Source: an uncultured Clostridia bacterium
GTDB lineage: Bacteria; Bacillota; Clostridia; Oscillospirales; Acutalibacteraceae
Assembly: GCA_947170465.1 (NCBI GenBank)
Contig: CAMVTS010000009.1
Span: 1 to 51,015 of the forward strand
Reading direction: 5' to 3'
Length of the DNA stretch: 51,015 nt
Shown: piece by piece, positions 1 to 8,918 of the stretch
Layout of the letters: every line of letters starts with the position of its first letter
How positions within the stretch are numbered: the stretch's first letter is position 1
Position numbers and translations under genes: made by a program
The notes under the pieces: model-generated
Seen by the model: the letters and a program-made list of their open reading frames with translations, nothing else
What the model was told of the DNA's origin: nothing
The model's database searches: none

Positions 1-16
1 TAATCCTTTGTTTCAT
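1..16 (-). CDS. 5' end of an unidentified gene leaving the window
   Basis: On the minus strand an AGGAG motif (about 25-29) lies 8 nt before an ATG at 16-14, followed by codons for Met-Lys-Gln-Arg-Ile before the window ends. An alternative ATG at 22-20 sits only 2 nt from the same motif. Too little protein is visible to suggest any function. Confidence 0.3.
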
Positions 17-150
17 TGTCATATCTCCTATTTATAATAATAGTCGTATTTTAAGAGGCTAATACTGCTGACATTCTGAGCTGAATTTTTTAAAATTCCT
101 TTTTGGAAATATAGATTAACTGAAGGGTTAATTATTCAGCGATTCCTTAA

Positions 151-696
151 TTATTTGTCAACTTGTTGTATAGTGGGATAAAAATTTGTAGCTGGATTTT
201 TATATTTATTTGAACTTGGATAAATATAATAACCATATGACTGCCAAACGCCTGAGCTTTTGCTAAAGAAGATATATAACTTCACAGAATCATCATTTTC
301 AAAAATACAATAATAATTATTTTCGTTATTTGTTTCATCTATTGGCCAATTGTTGTCGATATCCGTATTCCGAAAGTATAAATCACTAGACCAAGCAGGT
401 AAATAAGATAGAAAAAAATGTCCGTCTCCACGATTCTCCTCGGATTCAAGGTTATCATATAAAAAGTTAAATGCAGTATTATTAAGTTTCACAGTTGTCA
501 GTTGTACATTATTATCTTTTTCAATGTTGAAATCAACTACATCACAATCATAAATATCACAACTCATTTTTTCAAGTATTTCGTTTTCTATTTCTTCGTC
601 TGATTTGCTCATTTCTACATTTGTAGATTGAGCGCATCCTGAAAAATAGATAGAGAATATTAATATGGGTAAAAAAACTAAGTGTATTTTTTTCAT
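151..696 (-). CDS. Small secreted lipoprotein of unknown function
   Basis: A 181-residue protein with a typical lipoprotein signal: a lysine-containing n-region, a hydrophobic core and a lipobox ending FSGC with the lipidated Cys at residue 21. The mature part is acidic and rich in Asn, Asp and Tyr, which suits an extracytoplasmic protein tethered to the membrane. No enzymatic motif is recognised. The start is preceded by GAGAGGAT at about 10 nt. It is A+T-rich compared with the genes from 0.9 to 18 kb, so it may be a more recent acquisition. It stands alone, on the same strand as the downstream phosphatase but separated by about 250 bp with no recognised feature. Confidence 0.7.
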   Translation of the reverse strand: MKKIHLVFLPILIFSIYFSGCAQSTNVEMSKSDEEIENEILEKMSCDIYDCDVVDFNIEKDNNVQLTTVKLNNTAFNFLYDNLESEENRGDGHFFLSYLPAWSSDLYFRNTDIDNNWPIDETNNENNYYCIFENDDSVKLYIFFSKSSGVWQSYGYYIYPSSNKYKNPATNFYPTIQQVDK

Positions 697-946
697 ATTC
701 TCTTTATCCTCTCAAATCCCCAGATGCATATCGCGGTATTTTTCACATCATCCCAGTTAGCATTCATAAAAGTTGATTGCCAATGAAATCTATTTAACCA
801 AGATTAAATGACCGCCGGAGCCGCCATTTACGACGGCTTCTATGTCGTGTCTGAAAGCATTGATTTTCTACCTGCAATCTGCCTGCAAGTTTTATGTCAT
901 GTTCGATTATAGGGCTTGACTTTTTTGCAGGCTTGTATGGTATAGT

Positions 947-2599
947 CTATGCTTGGCAATCTCCGTTGTACTCGATGCACAGCATCGTCAGGTCGTCAAA
1001 CTGCGGCGCGTCTCCGACAAATTCATCGACAGCCGCGTCAACCGCAGCCAGAATTTCTCTGGGCGTTTTGTCCTCGGCAGTGCGGAGCGCGTCAATCATG
1101 CGGTCGGTGCCGAACAGCTCCTCATTGGCGTTGGTAGCTTCGGCGACGCCGTCCGTATAGAGGAACAGCTTGGCGCCCTTGGTGAGCCGCAGCTCGTATT
1201 CCTTGAAGCGAACGCCGTCCATATAACCGACCATAATGCCGTGCTTGTCCTTGAACAGCTCAAAGCTGCCGTCCGCCTGCTTGACGGCAGGCTTTTCGTG
1301 ACCGGCGTTGGCGGCGGTAAACACGCCTGTTCTCAAATCCAGCACGCCCAGCCAGACAGTCACGAACATCTCCTCGGGATTGTGCTCGCAAATCTGACGG
1401 TTGACCTCCTCGAGCGCCGCCTTGGGGGTTTGCTTCATCAGCGTGTAGCTTTTCAGCAGGATTTTGGAATGCATCATAAACAGCGCCGCCGGAACGCCCT
1501 TGCCGGATACGTCCGCCATGACGATTCCCAGCCGGTTCTCGTCAATCAGGAAGAAGTCATAGAAGTCGCCGCCGACCTCCTTTGCCGGCTTCATCGACGC
1601 GTAAATGTCGAAGTCCTTTCTGTCAGGGAACGCCGGGAACTTGTCGGGAAGCATACCTGCCTGAATACCGGTTGCCAGACTCAGCTCCGTATCAATGCGC
1701 TGCTTCTCGGCGGTGATTTTTTCGTTTTCATCAATGTAGCCGATTAAATCCCTGTTCATTTCCTCAAAAGAGACCGCGAGCTCCTCAATCTCGTCGCCGG
1801 TTCGGATATCTGTAGTGACAGTCTGTCTGTTTTTGACGCTTTCCTTCATCGTGCGTACGGAAGCGGTCAGCTTGGATACGGGCTTGATGACATGCCTGCG
1901 GATGGAGAAGTAGAAAATCAAAACGGAGACAAGCATCACGGCGAAAGACATGCCAATCAGTTCGGCAATCAGACCGAAGACGGTTTTGTAAATCTTATCG
2001 TTGGAATAGCTTGCCGCGAACACGGCGACAGCCTTGCCGCTCTTGTCATACACCGGCGTGTAATAGGTCGAGAGCTTTATGCCGTCCTTGATGTTTTCGG
2101 TATAGACATTCTCCTTTGTTGATTTTTCGGGATTCAATTCGGTATCAACCGAAGCCTTCATCGCTTTTGCTACATAGTCCTTTTCCGCGCCGTAATAGGG
2201 AGACTCCTTTTTTAGAGATTCGCCGGGCGTTTGGTCGTCGGAGGACATCAAATAGGTGAAATGATCCTCATAAGGGACAAAGATATCGCATCTTTGCAGC
2301 TCGTAATCGTCATTAATCAGCAGCAGGTTCAAAAAAACCGCCTGATACGCGTTATCTGTCTTTCCGGTTGCAAGGTAATCGTCGATTTTGACTTCGCCTT
2401 CGTCGTATTCAGATGCCGACGCGACTGCCGTTCCCTTGATTGCCGCTTCATAGACATAGTCGCGCAGCTGCGCCGTCAGATTGGCATAGCTGATTGCGCC
2501 GATGACGGCGGCGCCAATCAGCGACAGCACGGCAACGATGATGACAAGCCGCAGTATTGTTTTGAATGCAAGGCTTTTTGTGAATGATGTTTTTTCCAT
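947..2599 (-). CDS. Membrane-anchored SpoIIE/RsbU-type PP2C protein phosphatase with sensor and HAMP domains
   Basis: The layout is a short cytoplasmic tail, TM1 (about residues 15-38), an extracellular sensor of about 165 residues resembling Cache-type ligand-binding domains, TM2 (about 205-235), a HAMP linker, a short coiled coil and a C-terminal PP2C/SpoIIE phosphatase domain. Catalytic motifs are visible: GGDFYD and ADVSGKGVPAAL with metal-binding aspartates, NAGHEKP, LYTDGVAEA and the terminal DDLT. Family members dephosphorylate anti-sigma-factor antagonists, so this one probably couples an external cue to a partner-switching pathway; no anti-sigma partner is in the window. The start chosen is the ATG at 2599, after AGAAGG; a 23-residue extension upstream lacks a good ribosome site. 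550 residues. Confidence 0.88.
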   Translation of the reverse strand: MEKTSFTKSLAFKTILRLVIIVAVLSLIGAAVIGAISYANLTAQLRDYVYEAAIKGTAVASASEYDEGEVKIDDYLATGKTDNAYQAVFLNLLLINDDYELQRCDIFVPYEDHFTYLMSSDDQTPGESLKKESPYYGAEKDYVAKAMKASVDTELNPEKSTKENVYTENIKDGIKLSTYYTPVYDKSGKAVAVFAASYSNDKIYKTVFGLIAELIGMSFAVMLVSVLIFYFSIRRHVIKPVSKLTASVRTMKESVKNRQTVTTDIRTGDEIEELAVSFEEMNRDLIGYIDENEKITAEKQRIDTELSLATGIQAGMLPDKFPAFPDRKDFDIYASMKPAKEVGGDFYDFFLIDENRLGIVMADVSGKGVPAALFMMHSKILLKSYTLMKQTPKAALEEVNRQICEHNPEEMFVTVWLGVLDLRTGVFTAANAGHEKPAVKQADGSFELFKDKHGIMVGYMDGVRFKEYELRLTKGAKLFLYTDGVAEATNANEELFGTDRMIDALRTAEDKTPREILAAVDAAVDEFVGDAPQFDDLTMLCIEYNGDCQA

Positions 2600-2832
2600 T
2601 TTGTTTACCTGACCTTCTTTTGTATTAACTGCTTCTATTATACAATATAAAATAAAACAAAACAACAAAATGGTTAAAATTTTTTAAAAAAATACCGGAA
2701 AATCCATCAATTTGTCCCTCCGAAGGTCTGCCGCATGAAGAACAAAAACAGAAATAACAGGAGCGGTCGCCTTGCACGGCACCCGTTTTGTTTTTCTGCA
2801 TGAAAAATAATTCGGAAAAATGCAATTAATTC

Positions 2833-2875
2833 TTGAAAAATCAAATAGAATTTTATATAATATTATTATATAAAA
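2833..2875 (+). promoter_or_regulatory. Promoter of the dockerin gene with an overlapping palindrome
   Basis: TTGAAA at 2833-2838 and TATAAT at 2856-2861 are 17 bp apart, a good sigma-A promoter. The -10 lies inside a perfect inverted repeat with arms TTTTATATAAT (2851-2861) and ATTATATAAAA (2865-2875) and a 3-nt centre. The rest of 2600-2832 is A+T-rich with no gene recognised. Confidence 0.6.
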
Positions 2876-2907
2876 AAAGGGTATACCTTTTAGAAGGAGG
2901 CACATTT

Positions 2908-5400
2908 ATGAAACAATACAAACACACATCGCTGTTCGCAAAGCTGACCAGTGCTGTTCTGGCGGTTGCCATGCTGGCTTCCACCGCTGTCAGCGCGAGC
3001 GCAGCCGCACGGCAGACCACCCCGTCCGGCGATACGGTTGTCCGTATTTCCAACCCCGAAGGCAAGCCCGGAGAAGCGGACGGCTACATCAACGACCGTG
3101 AAGTCGGCTATGGCTGGAGCCTTGCCGAGCGCGACGGCTACCTGTATATCGGCGGCTGGCGCAATACGGTCGGCGTTGTTATCCAGCACTATCTGGAATC
3201 CGCGCTTGTCGCTTCCGGCAAGATGGACAGCGAGACCGTCTGGAACCTCACCAACATTATCACCAACGGCGAGGTACCCAAGCCCACCAATCCCAACGGC
3301 GGCGTTCTCATGAAGATGAACCGCGAGAATCCCGGCGACTTTGAAGTGATCGCCGAGATGGAGGATCCGTTCCGCCACGTCTGCAAGTACGGCGACGACC
3401 TCTATTTTGCGACCTATATCGGCGCTTCCGGCAACGACCCCAAGATTTACAAGCTCGACAAGGATGACAAGCTCACCGAGGTGTATTCCACCGCGCAGGG
3501 CGCGAGCATGCGCGCAAACTGCGTCTATAACGATAAGCTCTATTTTGCCGGCACCAAGTCCGACGAACCGCTCAAGGACGGCGAGTGCGTGGCGCTGGCT
3601 GTCATCGAAAAGCACACCGAGGACGACGGCTGGAACCAGGTTGCCGATTACCGCGACTTCACCTACACCGCTCTCGTACCCAATGAAAACGGCGAAATGG
3701 TAGAGCAGACGGGCTATTACGGCACCGACTCCTTTGTCGGCGCGACCGCCGGCAGCCCGTTCTGGGATATGACTGCCTACAACGGCGAAATCTACGCCAC
3801 TATTCCTAACATGCTCGGCTATGTCGTATTCCGCGGCCATCCGGCACAGGAGGGCGAAGAGGCGAATGATTACGGCTGGGTATGGAAAGAAGTCGTCGGC
3901 AGAGATAAGGACAGCCCGAACAACCAGGGCTTCAGCAAGACCGACAAGCTCGGCTTCACGGACGCTTCCTCCTACGCGCTCGGCTATCAGTCCGTTGTCG
4001 GCGCGTTGGGCACCTTTGACGGCAAGCTCTACGCTTACGATATCGACCACACCATCTCCGCTGAGCTCGCCGGTATCCAGGGCATGCTCCTGCTGATGTC
4101 CGACCCCGAGAACGCGACCCTTTCTCCGTATCTCAAGCCGCTCTACACCGTTATCAACCACGCCCAGACGCTCTGGTGCATGGACGCCGATACCAAGCAG
4201 TTCTCCGAGGTCAAGGGCTTCACGGAGCTGACCGAGGGCACCTGCAACGAGTACGTGTGGAAGCACGGCGAGTACAACGGCGAGTTCTATATCAGCACCA
4301 TGGACTCCAAGGTCATCTACAACTACCTCACCAGAATCACCGGCGGCAGCCTGTTCGAAATGACCCCCGAGGAGTGGGAGCGTCAGGTTGGCTACATCAC
4401 CGACTTTGTCAAGAAGCTCGTCACCGACAAGCTCTCTGAGGCGGATGCCAAGGAATTTGCCGGCAACATCATCAACAAGGACACCGTTCCCAATGCCTCC
4501 AACGAGAAAATCGCGGCGCTGCGCGAAAAGCTCATCGCGACCATTCAGCAGATTGGCGCTATGGAGCAGTGGCAGAAGCTGCTCATGCTCGGCATGACCT
4601 ATTTCTCCAACAGATTTGACAGTGAGGCGTCCGCGGCGATTTCTCAGCAGCTTGACGAGATGGCGGCAGAGCTGAGCCAGCTTGACCTCGACGACGCGGA
4701 AGCGGTCATGGCGTTCCTCGACCGCTATGACGCGCTGATTGAGCAGCTGAAGGCTTCCGTTGTCTCCATCAAAGAAACCATCAGCCAGAATCCTGATTTC
4801 CTCGCTCCCACCGAAGAGGAGCAGGCAAACCTCATGGCGATTCTTGACGAGACCAAGACCGCGCTGGAGGCTGTTCTCAACGACAACTTCGGTCCCGAAA
4901 TCGCAAAGCTCAAGGACGTTGCAGGCGCGTTCAAGATGTACGTGGAAATCAGCAAGGTTGTCGCGGACGACGAGCAGGGCTTCGATATCTTCAAGACCGC
5001 TGACGGCGAGAACTGGGAGGTTGTCACCAGAGACGGCTTCGGCGACAAGTTCAACTACGGTGCGCTCCGTTTTGTCACCACCGAGGAAGGCATGTACATC
5101 ACCACCGCCAACCCGTTCTTCGGCGGTCAGCTGTACCTCCTTTCCAACGACAAGGCACAGCCTGCTCCCGCACAGTATCGCTACGGCGACACCGACCTCA
5201 ACGGCACCATCGACGTTTCCGACGCCAGCCTGATGCAGGTTGCGATTGCGGAGCTCAGAGAGCTGACTCCGCTGCAGGCGGCGCTTGCCGATGTTGACGG
5301 CGACGGCGAAGTGAGCGTTACCGACGTGACCTATCTGCAGCTCTACATCGCCGAGATGGAGGGCAGCACCGGCAGATGCGGCGAACCCTATACAGAATAA
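2908..5400 (+). CDS. Secreted dockerin protein with a beta-propeller-like N-terminal region
   Basis: An 830-residue exported protein. The signal peptide (about residues 1-33) ends near VSASAAA. Residues about 60-420 contain repeated blade-like segments such as YLYIGGW, DDLYFATY and NDKLYFAG, suggesting a propeller fold. A helical stretch follows (about 470-680) and then a type I dockerin (about 763-825) with two calcium loops beginning GDTDLNG and DVDGDGE. The dockerin should dock it onto a cohesin-bearing scaffold on the cell surface. No catalytic motif is seen, so the substrate is unknown. The start at 2908 follows AGAAGGAGG; an upstream in-frame ATG would lie in the promoter. Two more dockerin proteins follow downstream. 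Confidence 0.85.
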   Translation: MKQYKHTSLFAKLTSAVLAVAMLASTAVSASAAARQTTPSGDTVVRISNPEGKPGEADGYINDREVGYGWSLAERDGYLYIGGWRNTVGVVIQHYLESALVASGKMDSETVWNLTNIITNGEVPKPTNPNGGVLMKMNRENPGDFEVIAEMEDPFRHVCKYGDDLYFATYIGASGNDPKIYKLDKDDKLTEVYSTAQGASMRANCVYNDKLYFAGTKSDEPLKDGECVALAVIEKHTEDDGWNQVADYRDFTYTALVPNENGEMVEQTGYYGTDSFVGATAGSPFWDMTAYNGEIYATIPNMLGYVVFRGHPAQEGEEANDYGWVWKEVVGRDKDSPNNQGFSKTDKLGFTDASSYALGYQSVVGALGTFDGKLYAYDIDHTISAELAGIQGMLLLMSDPENATLSPYLKPLYTVINHAQTLWCMDADTKQFSEVKGFTELTEGTCNEYVWKHGEYNGEFYISTMDSKVIYNYLTRITGGSLFEMTPEEWERQVGYITDFVKKLVTDKLSEADAKEFAGNIINKDTVPNASNEKIAALREKLIATIQQIGAMEQWQKLLMLGMTYFSNRFDSEASAAISQQLDEMAAELSQLDLDDAEAVMAFLDRYDALIEQLKASVVSIKETISQNPDFLAPTEEEQANLMAILDETKTALEAVLNDNFGPEIAKLKDVAGAFKMYVEISKVVADDEQGFDIFKTADGENWEVVTRDGFGDKFNYGALRFVTTEEGMYITTANPFFGGQLYLLSNDKAQPAPAQYRYGDTDLNGTIDVSDASLMQVAIAELRELTPLQAALADVDGDGEVSVTDVTYLQLYIAEMEGSTGRCGEPYTE

Positions 5401-5417
5401 GACGCAATACAACCAAG

Positions 5418-5446
5418 GCGAGCCGTATCCCTCCGGTACGGCTTGC
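5418..5446 (+). other. Intercistronic stem-loop
   Basis: Arms GCGAGCCGTA and TACGGCTTGC around a 9-nt loop, with no following U-tract. It sits between the dockerin gene and the membrane-protein gene and may stabilise the mRNA or lower readthrough. Confidence 0.45.
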
Positions 5447-5476
5447 GTGACAGAATAAACGAAAAGGAGACATACT

Positions 5477-6130
5477 ATGCGATTTCCCAACGCAGCAAGA
5501 GGTATTCCCAAAATTTTCACAGCAGAAATTCTGAAGCTTATTTCACTGATTACCGGCATCATTGCCCTTGTACTGGGCATCGTTTTCGTAGGCATCGCAC
5601 AGAACGGTGTCAGTACGGCTGCCGGCGCTTCCGGCATCAGCTTTTTCATCTTTATGGCAGCTACCGGTGTGCTTTCCATCATCTATCTGATTTTTATGAT
5701 TATCGGTACCATCCAGTGCGCCAAGGACGAACCGTCCTTTAAGATGATTATCTACTTAACCATCGCCAATATCGTCATTGCCATTATCGCGGCTATTTTC
5801 TCCAATAACTTCTTCCTTGCTTCGCTGGCGAGGACGTTCAGCGACGTTGTTTCCTTCGTTTGCTCACTGCTCATTATTCTGGGCGTCGGCAATATGGCGG
5901 CGCAGCTCGGCAACGAGGAAGTCATGGATAAATGCGGAAGAATCTTCAAGATTATTCTCGGCATCGGCATTCTTTCCCTGCTCGCCAGATTCTTCATGCT
6001 CTTCTGGGGCAGCATTTTCGCACAGGCGCTGGTGTTCTCCTTCGCCGTTGTTTCCGCTGTGCTCGGCATTGTTCAGTACGTTTTGTACCTCTCTATGCTG
6101 TCACAGGCAAAGAAAATGCTCAACGAGTAA
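5477..6130 (+). CDS. Six-TM integral membrane protein of unknown function
   Basis: 217 residues with six predicted membrane helices at about residues 14-36, 53-82, 92-113, 124-144, 155-177 and 184-209, and few charged residues between them. No transporter or enzyme motif is recognised. The start follows AAAAGGAGA. It lies 76 bp after the dockerin gene and ahead of a strong terminator, so it is probably the last gene of that transcript. A role in the envelope is likely but unproven. Confidence 0.75.
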   Translation: MRFPNAARGIPKIFTAEILKLISLITGIIALVLGIVFVGIAQNGVSTAAGASGISFFIFMAATGVLSIIYLIFMIIGTIQCAKDEPSFKMIIYLTIANIVIAIIAAIFSNNFFLASLARTFSDVVSFVCSLLIILGVGNMAAQLGNEEVMDKCGRIFKIILGIGILSLLARFFMLFWGSIFAQALVFSFAVVSAVLGIVQYVLYLSMLSQAKKMLNE

Positions 6131-6152
6131 TCGCTTCATCACCAGCTTCCAA

Positions 6153-6181
6153 CCGCGCACCTTCGGGATGCGCGGTTTTTA
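6153..6181 (+). terminator. Rho-independent terminator
   Basis: Stem CCGCGCA/TGCGCGG with a 9-nt loop, followed by a run of T. It ends the transcript of the dockerin and six-TM genes. Confidence 0.85.
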
Positions 6182-6223
6182 TGTGCTATTTATTGAAAAA
6201 ATATGGACAGGTTCCCAAAGCAG

Positions 6224-6252
6224 TTTACAAATTGCCGGAATTGTGCTATAAT
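6224..6252 (+). promoter_or_regulatory. Promoter of the lipase-like dockerin gene
   Basis: TTTACA (6224-6229), a 17-bp spacer and TATAAT (6247-6252), about 70 bp upstream of the start codon. Confidence 0.65.
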
Positions 6253-6319
6253 ACACCCGTGAAAGAGGGCAATCCGCCGTCTTTGATGAGTATAACGGAG
6301 ACACCAAAAGGAGGATTTT

Positions 6320-8692
6320 ATGAAAATCTTTAAGAAAGCGCTCAGTATCGTACTGGCTGCCTCCATGCTGACAGGCATTGCAGGCATCACCGCACTGGCG
6401 CAGGAAGAAAAATCGGATGTGTTCTACAAGGGCTCGTTCTACTATCGTCCCGGTACCGGCGAGTATCTGCCCGGCACCGACAGCGTGGACTATTTTGTCT
6501 ACTCCGACGACTTTTTCAAGTATTCCGCCAAGGAATACAACGCTCACCTGGCAACGCTGAGCATGTCTCTGGCAGAGGCTTCTGTCAGCAGCACGCGCGA
6601 GCCGTTCACCGACGAGGGCTACGCCAACAAGAGCCGCAATGCCGTCGCGTTTCTGGAGGACAACGGCTTCTCTGATATCGAAATCAACGACGACTACCGC
6701 AAGAAGCCGACCAAGGACACCATGGGTATCGGCTGCGCGCACAAGACCGTCAACGACGGCGATAAGGATTACACCCTGCTGGTTATCATGCCGCGCAACG
6801 CCGGTTATGAAGCGGAATGGGGCAATAACTTTGTCCTCGGTGCGGACGGCGACGCCGCCGGCTTTGACCGCAGCGCCAACATGTGCCTTGACTTCACCAA
6901 GGACTATGTGGCAAGCCACGGTATTTCCGGCGATATCAAGGTCTGGACAATGGGCTACAGCCGCGGCGCTGCCGCTGCCAACCTGATGGCGAAAAAGCTC
7001 ATCGACGCGCCCAACGAATGGTTAGGCGATGCCGTCACGCTCGACAGCAGCAATCTCTACACCTACACCTTCGGTACGCCGATGGCGGCTGACGCGGACA
7101 ATTCGCCGCGTGATGAGAAATACGCCGGCATCTTCAATTCCTACGAGAACACCGAGCTTGCCTCCGCTATGGCGCCTACCGCCATGGGCTTTGAGCGCTA
7201 CGGCACGGATTTCATGATTTTCAAGCCTGAAAAATACGACGCTATGCTGGAGAACCTCAATATCACCAGCCCTTATATCCACGACAGATATATCGGCGAA
7301 ATCAGCTCCGGTCATTATGTGCCCAAGAAGATTGGCGTCACCGACGGCTCTGTCGGTCTTGCCGACGACCCCGATTCCTACATCACGACCGACCCGGTTG
7401 AGTACCTCAACGGCCTCGGCATTTACCTGAATCAGATTGTCGGCGGCAGAAAGAACTTTGCCAAGACCTACGAGCAGCCCTTCTCCGACTTGTTTGCTTA
7501 CTATGAGTCCCTGACCGGCGACAACGCCTCCGCTTTTACCTCCACCCTGATGGGACACAAGGATTCCCTCTATCTGGTGGCTGCGCTCTACGCTTACTTC
7601 ATGAAGAGCCAGAACAATGACAACGTATACATGTCCAAGGAAATCGCCAACGCCAAGACAAAGGAGCTGGCTTCCCTGACTGTCGGCGCTGACGGAGACA
7701 GCAGCGGCATTGACGCTTCCGTCATCTCCAAGGTCGCCGCCAGACTGACTATCTTCCTCATGCAGAAGCCCGAAACCATCAAGAAGGAAGCCGCGCAGTA
7801 CTTCCGCAACGTCGTGACCGACGCGATGAAGGCAAGCGGCGCAACCCAGGCGCAGATTAACGCCGTTACCTCCAAGGAAGCCTCCGAGGCGCTGGTCCAC
7901 CTGATTTCCTACCTGCTTCTCGGCAATATCTGGCAGAGCGGTCCCGTTCATCCGCTGCAGCTCAACAACCAGCAGATGAAGGCTGCCGCCACCCTGATTG
8001 GCAACGTCGCCAACCTCTTTGTCGACCACGCCAACGAGATTATCATGTCATGGCTGAGAACCGAGGACAGCTATTTCGCGGATTACGCGCCGATGACCGA
8101 CGCGCAGCTCAAGGGCTATCGCCGCGTCTATATCAACACCGGCGGTGCGGCGTTTGACGGCACGATTCTCGACGAAAACAACGACGTTGCCGGCGTGATT
8201 GAAAACGGCGTGCTGACCTCCGCTGAGAACGCGTGGATTGGCTACACCACTTCTGACGAAGGCGGATTCTTCCGTATTCCGTCTGACAAGGATTACAAAA
8301 TCAAGCTGACTCCCTCTGCTAATACAGAGGTCAGCGTCAAAATCGGTAATTATGACGTTTACGAAGCGACCACTGCCATGAAGATGGAAGGCGCTGTCAA
8401 CGCAACTGCCGACGAAACCGTTACCATCAATATTCCGGCTACGGCAGAAGATAACGCCGCTTATTCCGTCGGCATTGACGGCGCGTTTATTCTCGGCGAC
8501 GCGGACAATGACGGCAAGGTGACCATTTCCGACGTCAGCCTGATTCAGATGTTCATCGCCGAGATGGCGGACGAAGGCTTCAACGAGGCCGCTGCCGACG
8601 TCAACAGCGACGGCACTGTCAACGTTATCGACGCGACGCTGATTCAGGAGTACCTTGCGGAGCTCTCTGTACCGTACCCGATAGGCAAATAA
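6320..8692 (+). CDS. Secreted lipase/esterase-like alpha/beta hydrolase with C-terminal dockerin
   Basis: A 790-residue exported protein with a signal peptide of about 27 residues (ending near ALAQ). The central part contains GYSRGA, a GxSxG nucleophile elbow with Ser214, inside a segment (about 110-330) like the lipase class 3 fold; substrate and acid/His partners cannot be assigned by eye. A type I dockerin closes the protein (about residues 725-785) with calcium loops GDADNDGK and DVNSDGT. It would act outside the cell, tethered through a cohesin, on an ester substrate such as a lipid or esterified polysaccharide. The start follows AAAGGAGG. It has its own promoter and terminator. Confidence 0.8.
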   Translation: MKIFKKALSIVLAASMLTGIAGITALAQEEKSDVFYKGSFYYRPGTGEYLPGTDSVDYFVYSDDFFKYSAKEYNAHLATLSMSLAEASVSSTREPFTDEGYANKSRNAVAFLEDNGFSDIEINDDYRKKPTKDTMGIGCAHKTVNDGDKDYTLLVIMPRNAGYEAEWGNNFVLGADGDAAGFDRSANMCLDFTKDYVASHGISGDIKVWTMGYSRGAAAANLMAKKLIDAPNEWLGDAVTLDSSNLYTYTFGTPMAADADNSPRDEKYAGIFNSYENTELASAMAPTAMGFERYGTDFMIFKPEKYDAMLENLNITSPYIHDRYIGEISSGHYVPKKIGVTDGSVGLADDPDSYITTDPVEYLNGLGIYLNQIVGGRKNFAKTYEQPFSDLFAYYESLTGDNASAFTSTLMGHKDSLYLVAALYAYFMKSQNNDNVYMSKEIANAKTKELASLTVGADGDSSGIDASVISKVAARLTIFLMQKPETIKKEAAQYFRNVVTDAMKASGATQAQINAVTSKEASEALVHLISYLLLGNIWQSGPVHPLQLNNQQMKAAATLIGNVANLFVDHANEIIMSWLRTEDSYFADYAPMTDAQLKGYRRVYINTGGAAFDGTILDENNDVAGVIENGVLTSAENAWIGYTTSDEGGFFRIPSDKDYKIKLTPSANTEVSVKIGNYDVYEATTAMKMEGAVNATADETVTINIPATAEDNAAYSVGIDGAFILGDADNDGKVTISDVSLIQMFIAEMADEGFNEAAADVNSDGTVNVIDATLIQEYLAELSVPYPIGK

Positions 8693-8697
8693 TCATC

Positions 8698-8729
8698 AAA
8701 GGGTTGTCCGAAAAATGGCAACCCTTTTT
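8698..8729 (+). terminator. Rho-independent terminator
   Basis: Arms AAAGGGTTG and CAACCCTTT with a 12-nt loop and a T-run, just after the lipase-like gene. Confidence 0.85.
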
Positions 8730-8862
8730 GAATTTCCAGCAAAAAGTCAAAAATATGACAGCATTGTAACCGACATTATTCGAGTATAGAATTATAATGA
8801 ACAGTTTATGAACGCTCCTTATGGTATAATAACGTAGTAAATGGCTGTTTTGAAAAAAACGG

Positions 8863-8891
8863 TTGCATTTATTCGCTTTTCGTTTTATAAT
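8863..8891 (+). promoter_or_regulatory. Promoter of the adenylate-forming ligase gene
   Basis: TTGCAT (8863-8868) and TATAAT (8886-8891) with a 17-bp spacer, 28 bp before the start codon. Another -10-like TATAAT lies near 8825. Confidence 0.55.
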
Positions 8892-8918
8892 ATAGAAGAA
8901 TTACAAAGGAGTACGATT

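Noticed and set aside
947-1747. Plus-strand frame of 264 codons opposite the phosphatase
   Set aside because: Shadow of the SpoIIE-type phosphatase gene, which has catalytic motifs on the minus strand.
2890-5682. Open frame of 930 codons on the minus strand
   Set aside because: It mirrors the dockerin gene on the plus strand and arises from its codon bias; it has no signal, domain or ribosome site, whereas the plus-strand frame has all three.
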